DNA of 64,000 nt from Todiramphus chloris collaris (Eukaryota; Chordata; Aves; Coraciiformes; Alcedinidae). Below the pieces are notes generated by a model. It was not told the origin of the DNA. It did not search any database and saw nothing but the letters and a program-made list of their open reading frames with translations. Each line of letters begins with the position of its first letter. The first letter of the stretch is position 1. The DNA lies in the NCBI GenBank assembly GCA_025345505.1, contig JANVCC010000012.1, positions 11,098,138-11,162,137 on the forward strand, read 5' to 3'. Both the position numbers and the translations under genes were made by a program. Shown one piece after another: positions 53,585 to 64,000 of the stretch.

Positions 53585-54179
53585 ACCCTAAAATTGTATC
53601 ATCTTCTAGCTGTGGGGGAAAAAATGGGCTTTCAAATGGCTGGAGTGTGTCTTCTTTACTCTCTAAAATAAAAATTAGGTTTCACTGGCAAAGTTCAGCA
53701 GATGGTCTTCTGTAAATCCTTACAAGTCAGGAAACTTTCAAAAGGACAGTGGAGTGAGAGTGATGGGTGGTAAGGTTCATGCATCTGATTTCTTCTGTGT
53801 AACAAAATATCCTGCACCATGCTGAGTATGGTCTCCTGGGTATTCTCCTGCCATTCCTTCAGAAGTCACAGGGATATATATGGCTGCTGCCTTCAATGAC
53901 TGAGCTCTTGGCAACAGCTGCTTGGGCTTGAATAGACATCTAATGCATAAAAATCTGGTCCCAGGGTGCATAAATTAATGTTACATACAAACAAGCCAGG
54001 AAACCACGATTCCAGTCATCTTAGCACTAACTCCAAGTTCTGGATTGAACAGACAGCAAATGGAAAAATCTTAGCTGTTAGGAAGGTTCTGTCTGATATG
54101 TGGTGGCGCTTTTTCTATACAGAATTTCCATTCGCAAATTGGTAATATTAATTCTCAAATTATGAAAAATATAAACACT

Positions 54180-54191
54180 CCCCCCCCCCCC
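54180..54191 (+). repeat. Poly(C) run
   Basis: Twelve C in a row in AT-rich surroundings (poly(G) on the other strand). Likely length-variable. Confidence 0.85.
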
Positions 54192-55450
54192 ATATGTTTA
54201 GGTGTTACATTTAAATCCTCTCCTTTCTCAAACTGACAGTATTATCCCTCCCTGAGATTCATGGACTGCTGAACAGTATAAAGACAGATATTCTGTGTGG
54301 ATCCTTCTGTATCTTCAAGAACCCAATTTTAAAATATCTCTCTGGTATTTTTTTTCCTTTCTCTATTTAGCCCTTCATATTTTTTAAATCTTTTGGTGCA
54401 GCGTTGATCAGTGCCCGCAGAAGTGACTAAACAAACTCCGATTCCTTGTAGTCACCAGCACCTATGCAACCTCTGTCATGCTTTGAACATATCACCCATG
54501 TTAAACTGATTCTATCAGACTAGCACTGGCAGGCCAACGTGGCTGAAATCTGAACATGGATTAAATGTCCACTTCCCTCAGAAGGGTTCTTTTCTCTGTA
54601 TTTGATGGATTGAGATAAACAGGAAGTTTACTTCATCAAACTTACCATCTCCAGGTTCATGGCTATGCTGTTTAGTGTACGTTAATTGCATCCTTATCTT
54701 GAGGGAAAATCCCTAGAAGGAGCAACATGTACTTGGAAATTGTGAATAAAGCCATTAAAGATCTCAAGCTGTTGAGCAGGGAAATGATACGCATTTCACA
54801 CCTACTTAATAAGGATTGCTTTCTGCTCCTTCTAATGGTAAAGCAGTGATATAGCCTGCTATTTGCAGCAGAGTATAATGACTTGCATCCAAGCCACTTG
54901 CTAACAAGGTATTTTGGCTTATTTGCTCACAGTTGTCCAGAGATCTTCACGCTACAGAGAAGTCTGTAAATACTCAACAAAGTCTCCAGGCTAAGGACCG
55001 TGACAATTGCTTTATTAAAGCAAATATATTTCATTATTCTGATGTCCTTTGTAAAAGCATCATCAAGAGTCTGAAGTGCCTCAGTGGATCTCAAACACCA
55101 GTTGCAGCAGAAGCTGTATTTAAAATGATCTTCGCACGAGAGAGGCTGCAAAAATCTTCTGACTTATAATAGAGTCATAATGAAGAGAAACAGATCCTCA
55201 CATAATTTTGGTTCAAAAGTCAGCAGGAAACTGTGGAAAACCAGGCACTGGTATGGTTAAATAGTGTTTGACTTCAAACAGCTACAGAAAACATAATAGA
55301 GTGAATTATTGATTATTTAACAGATGAGCTGAATCTTGCTGCATTTTGTATGTTTTGGATCCTGAAGGTTTTAATGACTGTCAACTGCAAGACTGTATAA
55401 GATGGAGAAATGTTTTATGTCTGGAGAAGACTAGTTAAAATACTATATTT

Positions 55451-55466
55451 CTCTCTCTCTCTCTCT
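55451..55466 (+). repeat. (TC)n microsatellite
   Basis: About eight TC/CT units, immediately before the palindromic tandem repeat at 55473. Confidence 0.9.
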
Positions 55467-55472
55467 GTTACA

Positions 55473-55524
55473 CTAATTCTAGACATGCTAGAATTAGGGT
55501 TTTTTCTAGACATGCTAGAATTAG
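55473..55524. repeat. Palindromic unit duplicated in tandem (27-bp period)
   Basis: The unit ctaattctag-acatg-ctagaattag (55473-55497) is an inverted repeat with exact 10-bp arms. Its last 21 bases recur at 55504-55524 after a short T-rich spacer, giving a direct repeat with a 27-bp offset. Confidence 0.9.
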
Positions 55525-56705
55525 TAGTCAAAAAATAGCAGAAAAAGATCACCTTATTGTTGACATAATCAATTAGTTAAGTCACATTTTTTATACTGAG
55601 ATTAAAGCCCCACAATGGTAGATATTTTTTCCCACTTGTATTGGCAGGAAAAAAAAGTGTGAGAATGAAAGGTATGAATTAAAATACACTCTATTAGTTA
55701 CATGACCTCCAACACTATTTCTTTGCTGCTTCCATGTAATGTTGTCTGATACTGTAACTTTAATTCATTTTTAAGTTGTAGTTTATCATTCCAGTGGAAT
55801 GCACAGTGTTTACAAACTTCCATCTTTTTGTTAGAATGGATCAAAAACATTTCCTGTTTATGAAAGAGTCTTATAGAAGTGTATATGATTTAAATCCAGA
55901 AGCTTTTTATATGCAGTGACAATCTGTAAATTATAAAAAGTAAAAACATAGGATTTGGTATAACATAATCTTATACCTGTTCTTTCCATAACTTCATAGT
56001 GGAGATGTGATTTTTTTTAATAATTGCTATATTCTCAGGATACTTGTACAGAATCAAATTAGTCGGTCTTTTTAAGAGTTTAATTGAAAATGACATTAAT
56101 TCCAGTGCAGTTTTTATCATCTGAAATCCATAAATTCTTGAAAATTGTGGGTTTTTATAACGCCGTTCATTCATGCTTTATAGCACTGCTTTGAATAAGT
56201 GGGGCTACCCACTTTCAGGTAGGTTCTTTGTGTTATTGCTCTTTCATAAACTACTTTTATAAGCACTTTTGAAGAAAATGGTGAGAAATTATGATTGTTT
56301 TTTGACTGAGAGGATACCTGTCTTCATTTTATTTTTCCACAGTTAGACAGTCACAGTGTAGGCCATGTTAGGTCTGTCTGTCCCATTTTTAGATTGTTCT
56401 GTTGCCCTGGCTAATTTTAGCAATCAAGCTTTTAATTACTGGGTTGTCATGGGAGGATGAGGGATTTCTGGCAGTGGGACTCTCCTGCTGGATGCACAGA
56501 GGCTGGAAAGCACTTTGATTAGCTAACCTCTGTAGGTAATTCCCTTCCCAGAACCCCAGCTATGTAGTCAATCCACTCTTACCACTGTTTGCTCTTTCTT
56601 ATTAGAAAGTTATTCTTAACAAAGAAAGTCATTCTAACCTGAACCTCCATTGCTGCAGCCTATTGCCCCTGATTGCTTTTTGTACTGGTCCCAGAGAACA
56701 GATTT

Positions 56706-56929
56706 CATAGAATCATAAAGTTATAGAAAGGTTTGGGTAGGAAGAGACCTTTAAAGGTCATCTAGTCCAACCCCCCTGCAGTAAGCAGGGACATCCTCAA
56801 CTAGATCAGGTTGTTCAGAGCCCCATCAAGCCTGACCTTGGATGTATCCAGGGATGGAGCCTCCACCATCTCTCTGGGCAACCTGTTCCACTGTTCTACC
56901 ACCCTCATAGGAAACAACTTCTTCCTTAG
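56706..56929 (-). mobile_element. CR1 LINE 3' fragment
   Basis: About 224 bp with the CR1 tail at 56706 (catagaatcataaag) and body landmarks gacctttaaaggtcatctag, tccaacccccctgcagtaag, ccagggatggagcctccacc and tgggcaacctgttccac. It is moderately diverged, of a different subfamily from the 21/49-kb pair. Confidence 0.9.
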
Positions 56930-57539
56930 AGCAAGATGACAAAATTATTTGTGCTATGGTTTTAAGGGGAAGAACACTGGCAGTGTAAGAGCCTCAGTAA
57001 AACTGTGAGAGGCAGAAAAAAATGGAGAAGTAGTTATGTTTAAAAGAAGAGAGGGAAAGTGGAAAGTAATTTCCCAGTTTCTCAATCATTACTTGTGGAT
57101 TACATAATTACTAAGCAGGTCATGAGTTTTGGAAAAATACATGTAAGAAGGAGAGAATTATTGACTTTTAGTAACAGCTAAACTACTTGCCCTAGCACAG
57201 TGAAATGTTAATGCTACTAAAAGGCCAAATACAAATATGGGAAGTGACTCAGTATGTACGATTTTGTTATAATAAATGAAGGGCTCTGGCCATATGATTA
57301 GATTGACATGGGATCTGTGTCACTGCTCTGAATGCATTAACAGGCTTTAATAACCCTGACCACCCTCAGCTGGGATGTCCTCGCATGCTGCTGCCCAAGG
57401 GACAAAGAGCCCTACTTCAGTTCATCCCCAGGGCCTTCAGCCCTTTCCTGAACTGTGTTGCAGGATGGGTGGCTCCAGCTCTGTTGCATTTGAGCCTGGC
57501 CATGGATCCTCTTAATCTCAAACCATGAACTGACTTCCT

Positions 57540-57760
57540 GCTCTGGTTTAGGATCTGCCTCATCACCATGGACTTGCCTGGTGATCACTGGGCTGCATCT
57601 GATCCATGTTACTATCCCTGGAACTGCCCCTGAGCTGCATTTTGGGGGTTTTACCTCAGGTGTGCCTCATCACCATGGGCTTGTTTGTTCTGGATTCTGG
57701 AATGACTCTGACTCCCATCCCTGGGGCTGCCCTACTCACTCTTCTCAGGGGCTGGGGGAT
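57540..57760 (+). repeat. Degenerate ~107-bp tandem, about two units
   Basis: The phrase gcctcatcaccatgg occurs at 57557 and 57664. Each copy is followed by a ctt-rich step, a ctg-ga segment and catccctgg-ctgcc. The units are diverged and GC-rich compared with their surroundings. It could be an old LTR or satellite remnant, but I cannot name the family. Confidence 0.55.
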
Positions 57761-60364
57761 GAGGCCCTGACTGCCCTGCCAGCCTTGCCATGCTGAGCTC
57801 CCCACTCACAGGGAGCAGTTGGCTCTTGCTGCTTCCCTGTACTGTGAGCACAGCCTTCATCAGTGCTGGACCAGCAACGAAGAGTTGTCAGGATTGCAGC
57901 TAGACTTTGCAGCATCCCATGATTTCTGCTGAGAGGACATGAAATAGTGAGCACTAGGAGTATTAACCCATGGAAGTGCACTTGATCTTCAGCCAGGTCT
58001 TGAAATGTAACAGCCTCTCTTGCAATAATGTTCTGCTTATATGTTAATTGTTCATTTTTGTGCAATTGTAACGTGAGAGCGCTGAAAGTAGTTAAAACAG
58101 AGACTCTCATGCTGTGGCAATAACTGTATGCTCTTGAATACCATTGGCATCAGACTTAATTCTTAGACTTTATAATTATGTGAGGGCTCATACTCTGTAA
58201 GTTTGCTCTCACTTGTCTTCCCTACTTAATTTACATTATAATATTTTGTACTTTTCTTCCAGGCTTGAATAGGAATATTGTATTAGGCAAGCAGGTGATG
58301 AGATTCAGCTCTCTGTTCTGGTTAGTGTAATTCTACCAATTCTGGTCAAGTTAAGAGAATTTGCTGTAATTTAACCACAATCAGGATTCATTGTGTCGGT
58401 TTCAAAAAAAAAGGTATCTTTAGATTTTCATTCCAGAGATCATTTTTTCCCAGTCAGAATGGAAATTACTGTGTTCTAGTTTCTATTTCATGTTTGTATT
58501 TCAGAGCCTTATCATCCTAATAGCGACTTTATTCTTTTCATTCTGATGTTAGCAGGTAACTCATGAGTTAGAAAGACCTTTGCAGCGAACAAAAGGTGTT
58601 TACAGGCCTGGTACGCATGGAACCCACCCTTTAAACATAAATGTCTGCATTACCTTTTATTGAAAAAAAAAAAAAAAACCAAACTGAGAAGCACCTATTT
58701 CTTCATATGTCTATCAGTTAAGCTGTGAAGAGGTGTGAAAACAAAGACCTCTTGGTAAGGAATAATTGGACATTTTAAACTTCTGTAATCTGTGCTCCTT
58801 TAGGAGTTTAGTTGCCCATATAGTTAAGCAATTCTTGATCAAATGTTACGTGAATAGCATAGTTTAGTAAGCAGCTGCTGCGATGAAGTAGTCAGAGCTG
58901 GATCATATTAGATGTAAAAAACTTGCAGTTAATTGAGTGATAACATTAATTAATTCAGACCAATGTAAGAATTAAAAGAATAAAATACTCCACTTTTGTA
59001 GGGAACATACACATAGAGCATATGCACTCAGATCCTGAGCAGTAGCATACACACACAATTCTCACAAAGACAGTCCGTATTTAACAACGTAATAATGTTT
59101 AGGCATTTTAAGTTAGACATAGTGCAGGTGAATTTGCTACCTCACTATAATTCACAGTTTATTTGCATTCTGGTTCTTATACCACCCCTCTAAGTTTCAA
59201 CAGATTTTTCCTGTCATGAAAAAAAATTACCAACCATAAACTTAATGTGTAATGTGTGAATCTGAGAGTTTCAGCCCTTTGTCCTACTGCCTTTGAGACA
59301 GATCAAGCACATTCTAGATGTAAAAAGGAAGACAAGAACAATCCTCAATACAGTTGTTATTTTGTCCATTTAACAAAGGTTTGATACTATACTCAATTTG
59401 TAGTTTCATATGTAAATGCATACTACTGTTTGTATCATCTTGGAGCTCTTGCAATGAGTTTACAATATTTTTGATTCATAACTTAAAGAATTAAAATAGA
59501 GCTGTAAGAAATCAACACAGAAAATACATCTTTGTCACCTTTCGTTGAAATCTGGAAGTTTCCCGAGCTGCTTCTTCTGTACTGCGTTTTTTGTTGCCTA
59601 CCATGTTCGTTACTGTGCTTCTCTTGCACTTTTCCCTGCAGCTATCACACCTTCCTTGAGGGAACCTTCAGTGGCTCTGAGCTGCACAGCAGAATTCTCA
59701 CTTCTTGTAGTGAAAAGACAATTGAGCAAAGGTCACGCCAAGTTCTTCTTGTATGACTGTCCTAAGGGAGGTTAAAGATCAGCTGAAAGTAATCTGCTGT
59801 GGTAAAGCCATTTAGCAGAGGAAGTCCCAAATCTTGCTGGCTTATTTTTCTTTTCCAAAGCAAAGCTCATCCCCTGCCCTCCCACCCCACACCCCCCGCA
59901 GCATTTAAATATTCTTGTTACACTGTGCTGCAGGAAACAGATGCGTTCTTGTTATGGCTAGAGATGAATGTCAGGATTGAACTAGCATTCATGAAAAAGC
60001 CTTTTGTTGGATCTGTGCTGTCCCACAGTGGAGCTACAGCAACAACTTCAGCTTGGTAAATTAACTGTGTCACTGTGTGCTGGCTTAAATCACGGCATCA
60101 CCTGAATGACAAACATGCCACTCTTTGTATGACAGCTGACAGCAAGCATTGTTTTATTTTAATCAAAAGCATTAAAATCCAGCCAATTCAAAATTCCAGA
60201 GCAAGTGAAAGCTAGGTATATGTGAAATGCAGTATCACTCTGTTTTTATTCAAACTGAAGAATTCCATGACATTGTTATTTCACAAATGTTTAAATTGAG
60301 TAACTTCTGAGTCTGAATCCCACATCATGCTTGGTGATGGGATCTTGTTTTCTGCATGTGTTTT

Positions 60365-60381
60365 AAAAAAAAAAAAAAAAA
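60365..60381 (+). repeat. Poly(A) run
   Basis: About 17 A in a row in the intergenic region; no retroposon body was recognised upstream. Confidence 0.85.
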
Positions 60382-62347
60382 GACGTAAACCAAATGGTGG
60401 ATACACTGCCCCAGATGAAAGGCCGTCTGTAGGTCAGACAGGCATTCTTCCTACGGCTGTCAGTGTTTCCAAGGCTGCGGGTTTGTTGTTGCAGGGACTG
60501 ATCTAATAACCAACTACTGCTGAGAGGGGTGGTCTCATTCTCTTAAGTGCCTGGGAATGGGCATTCTGGATATTGGCGTGGACAGTCTCTTTTGGCACCA
60601 GGGAGGTGCTACAGGTTGTTAGGGTGGTTCTTCTGCTTCCATCTCAGTCTAGGTCTGGCAGTGAGAGGTAGTGGTGTAAGAAACCCAGTGGATTGATAAG
60701 TTAGAAGGAGCAGCATCTTGTAGGCCTTTTATTTCTCTCTTACCAGTGCAAGTGAGTCCTTGAGAAGAAGGAAAATAATTTCCAGTTTCAAAACCATCCT
60801 CTTCTAGATGATTGAAAAGAGCCAATATATCCAGGCCAAATACTACTAGTTAATGCTCCTGCAACAGCTTATCATCCATAAGGACAGAGTCCTATTCACT
60901 CTTGGCTCTGAAGTGTTGGTGCTACTTGCCTTTGTAAGAAGCTGGAGTCAGGGCCTAAAGATTTTCATGAGCAGCAAATCCTCCCCCAGAAAATTCTGCA
61001 AATGAAGGTGGCAAGTTCTTTGGGTAGTGTGTGACCAACACCGACAGTCTAGAAAAAAGATCAGGTATAATCTGTGGTGAAACACGACAAACCTTGCTAG
61101 TTTTCTTGGGTTTCTTAATGAAGGCACAGGCAGAGAGATTGAAGTAATTTTAGAGGAGACTCATGATACTTCAGTTGTCTTCACTGAGGCTTTTAAAAAT
61201 CACTTCAAACTATACTTGAAATTGAAATATATCCATTTCTGGACACAGTTCTTGCCCCTCATCTGAAGGCTGGTGTGTAATACTCTTGACACTTCTGAGC
61301 GAAGGTGTTTCTGTGGCATCAGGATGAACAGAACATACTCCACCTCCTCCCCCTGCCAAAGTCAGGTATATGCAAGGAAAAAGCTCTAACTAAAGTCTTT
61401 TCTCTGAGCCCCCAATGCACTTGGCCTCTTAAAAGTCAGTCTGAATCTTTTTTTTCTTCATTGTCCAGCAAGGAGAAAAAAAAAAAAGTCAGGGAATTTG
61501 GGAAATAGGAAGGCATCCATTACATCACCAGCAAGCTGGCCAACCACTATCTGTCTCTGAAGAGATTAGGGAGTAATTTACTGCAAGAATCCCCACAACT
61601 TGTGTCAAAGGATAATACCTACTTTAAATATGCAAAAAGAAAACCACAGCTTCTATAGATGCTAGTCTGCCATGATCAACTTCCTAGCTTCAGTGGTTAT
61701 AGATTATCTAAAACAGTGTGGGAAACGCCCATTTGTCCTGGCAGCGACTGATGTACTTCTGACAGCACTGTTCCAGGTGCAATATGCTGCAACTTGGCTC
61801 GTATTTAGATGTTTGGCATCACCCACCACCTTCTCCCGATTCGGGAGTGCGCATTTACATTATTTCTCCTCAAGAAAGGCTCCATACTACTAGGGTTTAC
61901 GGGCCCCTACGCCCTGGACAGCAGGTGGGAGCCCTGCTGGAGATCCCTCAGACAGAACCTGTGCGATGGCACAGACCCGCAGCTGCCCTCACAACCCCTC
62001 TGGGCCCTTAGAATGAACTAGCGACTGCAAACCCGCGGCTCTAGCGGAGGGCCGGGCCTGGCCCCACAAACTGCCTGAAGCGGCTGGTGCCGCCGGCCCA
62101 GGCCTTGTCCGGAGCCCGAGCCGGTTCGCGCCATCGGCTCGCAGGCCCCGCTCAGGAAGTGGCTCCGCCTCGGCAGGAGCTTCCGTCCCCCACTCGGCTC
62201 TGCGGGAGGAGGTGGCCGGAGGCCTCTTCCCGCAGCCCGGCGGCCACCCCTGCGCCCCAACCGCCAGCGGCCGCTCAGCCCCCGCCCCCCGGCCGGAGAC
62301 ACCGGGCCCGCCCCCGCGCGGGGCGGCCGGAGCCGCCGCGGCCGCTG

Positions 62348-62352
62348 ATTGG
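62348..62352 (-). promoter_or_regulatory. CCAAT box (reverse) in the POLA1 promoter
   Basis: ctgATTGGctg, an NF-Y-type site in reverse orientation, 83 bases upstream of the POLA1 start codon. The position suits an NF-Y site in a TATA-less promoter. Confidence 0.5.
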
Positions 62353-62407
62353 CTGCCGTCCCGGCGGCGGCTCGCGGGGCTCCCGTCTCGCGCCACTTTC
62401 GGGAGCC

Positions 62408-62415
62408 TTGGCGCC
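62408..62415 (+). promoter_or_regulatory. E2F-like site TTGGCGCC in the POLA1 promoter
   Basis: Matches the E2F core (TTSSCGC) 20 bases upstream of the start codon. E2F control is known for DNA polymerase alpha genes, so the site fits G1/S-phase expression. Confidence 0.5.
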
Positions 62416-62434
62416 AGCGGAGTGCGCGGGCGCC

Positions 62435-62465
62435 ATGGCCGAGAGCGGCGTTCAGAGCCGGGACG
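62435..62465 (+). CDS. POLA1: POLA1 first coding exon (N-terminus of DNA polymerase alpha catalytic subunit)
   Basis: ATG in a strong Kozak context (gcgccATGG, G at -3 and +4) opens MAESGVQSRD plus one base, then donor G|GTGAGG. POLA1 is the B-family polymerase that, with primase, makes RNA-DNA primers for leading- and lagging-strand start. Only ten codons are visible and they carry no family motif; the N-terminus of POLA1 is poorly conserved. The assignment therefore rests on position (next gene on the plus strand after PCYT1B in amniotes), the CpG island, the E2F/CCAAT promoter and the ATG-donor structure. If unspliced, the frame would run only to a stop at about 62557. Confidence 0.7.
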
Positions 62466-64000
62466 GTGAGGCCGGTGGGGCGCTCGCTCGGAGGGGAAGG
62501 GGCCTCCCGCTCGGCGGCGGGGCGGCTGCGGCTGCCGTCGTCGTGTTCGGTTTTTAGGCGGGAGGGCGACGGGGCAGCGGCGCTCGGTGCTGGGGAGGAT
62601 GAGGACGGCGCGCGGGCGCGGGAGGGCGCGCGGGCGCGCGTGGCTGGCTGGCGGGCGGGCGGGCAGGCAGGCAGCGCACCGAGAGGGTCCCCCCCGGCTG
62701 GCGGGCGGCAGGGGCTGAGCGGGACCCTTCCCCTCAGCGCCTCCCCCGCGTCCCGGCATGGAGTGGTTTGGCGGGGCGGTAGCTGTGCTGCTCCCAGCCG
62801 GGGGAACCCCTCCCGGTGGGCCGGGGCAGGGTGCGCTGGGTGGGGCGGTTTCTGCCCCCCGCCTTGTCCCGCAGCGCTTCTCCGCGCCGGCGCTGGGTTT
62901 CTGCCGGCAGCGAGGCTGTGTTGTCCCGGGCTTGCCTCCCCCTCACGGTCCGCTAGCTCGGGCACTCGCAGCCCAGGCTTTTCACCGCGGAGGGCACCGG
63001 CAGGAGCGGGAGGGGGGTCTGGGCTCGGGGCGTAGGTAGGTTTGTCTCCGGGGGAGCTCATCGCCTTAGCCACTTGCTTACGGTAAACAGAAACAATTGA
63101 CGGATAATCTTGTGTAAGTGCACCCAAAGTGGCACCTCGTTGCAGGGCTTCCACATCTGGTACCAGGCAGCGTAAATGCCCCTTTTTTTCAGCCCGTGCC
63201 AGCCCTTGGCAATACAAATCCTTAGTTATTTCTCTCGGCCACATTGCCTAGGTGCAGCTCCGTTAAAAATTTGGCTTCCTGCTGCCACCAGGAAGGGCCT
63301 GGCCTGGCCGCTTGCGCTAGCCCTGGGGCTCCTCTGCCGGCAGCAGGGGCGTTCAGCTCATCACACAGAACCCCTAGTCTCGTTCCTGTGCTAATGGTCT
63401 GCTTTGACAGATTGGATTGCGACCGCTCGTTCTGTGCGGTCAGATAAGCGCCCTCTCCCCAAAAATCGAGAGAGAGGCAAAGGTCGGGAGAAGTGGAGAG
63501 CTCCTTGCCGGGGGGGAGCCTCGTGAAGGGTGGAAAATGCGAGAGGAAGTGTGGCGGCAGTCTTCTGCTGTCAACACATTACTAGTTCGTCTTGAACTAG
63601 CTGCACCCTCAAGCAGTGTGAAACCACCTAAAAAGACATTTCTGCTTTGCAGCAATATAGGCCTTTTCTAAATCTCTCTATTCCTGAGTTGTCATGGAGA
63701 CATGGAATAGAAAAGGAGATGGAAATTCCCAAGGGAAGGGTGTTGGGGGGGGGGGGGGATCCTTTTCAGCTAAGAGATTTGAGAGGTGCTTTGGAAATCT
63801 AGGTGGTAGCTTGTTTGAATGTGAACTGGCACGAAGTCTGTTTGATCTCAGTCTCTGACTGAGACTGTGCTTTTCCCCTCATTCCAGAACTGGCTTATCA
63901 AGAGCCATCCGTGACTGTGTTCTTTGAGCCAAGAAGGCCTCTGTTGATTTTAAACAAAACTGCAAGCATCTAACTTTGCTGAACACTAAGTACCAAAGAT
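62466..64000 (+). other. POLA1: POLA1 intron 1 (5' part)
   Basis: Starts with donor GTGAGG, runs through the rest of the CpG island, then becomes AT-richer after about 63050. It holds a 14-G run at 63745-63758. No second coding exon was recognised before the window ends. Confidence 0.65.
63745..63758 (+). repeat. Poly(G) run
   Basis: Fourteen G in a row in POLA1 intron 1, close to other GGG triplets (63733-63740). On the sense strand it could take part in a G-quadruplex. Confidence 0.9.

Larger units (their letters stand above)
52240..56705. other. PCYT1B-POLA1 intergenic region, first part
   Basis: AT-rich DNA without a supported gene. It holds A runs (52645-52660), a 12-C run (54180-54191), a hairpin with 11-bp arms (53550-53584), a (TC)n run (55451-55466) and a small palindromic tandem repeat (55473-55524). 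Open frames are short and random-looking. Confidence 0.7.
56930..62029. other. PCYT1B-POLA1 intergenic region, second part
   Basis: Mostly AT-rich DNA with no recognised gene. It includes a GC-richer stretch with a degenerate roughly 107-bp tandem (57540-57760) and A runs at 58663-58678, 60365-60381 and 61476-61487. From 61900 on, GC content rises into the POLA1 CpG island. Confidence 0.7.
62030..63050. promoter_or_regulatory. POLA1: CpG island and promoter of POLA1
   Basis: One kilobase of very GC- and CpG-rich DNA with GGGCGG/CCCGCCC boxes, one CCAAT box in reverse (ATTGG, 62348-62352) and an E2F-like TTGGCGCC (62408-62415) just upstream of the start codon at 62435. There is no TATA box. 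This is the pattern of a housekeeping, cell-cycle-controlled replication gene. A GCGC/GGCGGGCGGGCAGGCA low-complexity run lies at about 62610-62675, within intron 1. Confidence 0.85.

Noticed and set aside
62018..63244. A 408-codon open frame on the minus strand across the POLA1 CpG island
   Set aside because: Pro/Ala/Arg-rich low-complexity translation, open because GC-rich DNA has few stops; overlapping open frames occur on the other strand and no family motif is visible.
63870..63950. Possible POLA1 second exon after the acceptor-like ccctcattccag
   Set aside because: The following translation has no resemblance to the POLA1 N-terminal region and no clear donor follows.

Overview
The window is vertebrate nuclear DNA and almost certainly avian. 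Coding sequence occurs as short exons with GT-AG boundaries separated by kilobase introns. The recognisable interspersed repeats are CR1 LINEs with the bird-type 3' end (ATTCTATG octamer), and there are no Alu, B1, L1 or other mammalian repeats. The gene order PDK3 (+), PCYT1B (-), POLA1 (+) matches the conserved amniote block found on human Xp22 and, from general knowledge, on avian chromosome 1. The species cannot be determined from this sequence.

Layout. Positions 1-4900 hold the 3' end of PDK3: two terminal coding exons (1922-2035 and 3152-3295), the intron around them, and a 3'UTR with two candidate poly(A) signals. From about 4900 to 18600 lies a convergent intergenic stretch with no supported gene. 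It is AT-rich to about 13 kb and more GC-rich after that, and it carries a diverged local duplication (5541-5674 and 6429-6564). The complete coding sequence of PCYT1B runs on the minus strand from ATG 50655 to stop 19173, in eight coding exons that join to a 367-codon frame. All boundaries are consensus GT-AG and all phases agree. Its start lies in a CpG island (about 49760-51480) flanked by two CR1 copies. From 51.5 to 62.0 kb lies a divergent intergenic stretch with CR1 remnants, simple repeats and some small inverted repeats. A second CpG island (about 62030-63050) holds a CCAAT box, an E2F-like site and a short first coding exon assigned to POLA1 (62435-62465). The rest is POLA1 intron 1.

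Function. PDK3 is a mitochondrial kinase that inactivates pyruvate dehydrogenase. PCYT1B is the beta form of the rate-limiting enzyme of phosphatidylcholine synthesis. POLA1 is the catalytic subunit of DNA polymerase alpha-primase. They share a neighbourhood rather than a pathway, and the PCYT1B and POLA1 start codons are about 11.8 kb apart, so they do not share a bidirectional promoter.

I found no clearly new biological system. The best leads are non-coding: three occurrences of the palindrome TGCATATATGCA in PCYT1B introns, a compact homeodomain/POU-rich block at 23985-24250, a perfect 28-nt hairpin in PCYT1B intron 4, a CR1 reverse transcriptase frame that stays open but has lost a catalytic aspartate, a poly(A) signal touching the PCYT1B stop codon, and several undescribed local repeats.
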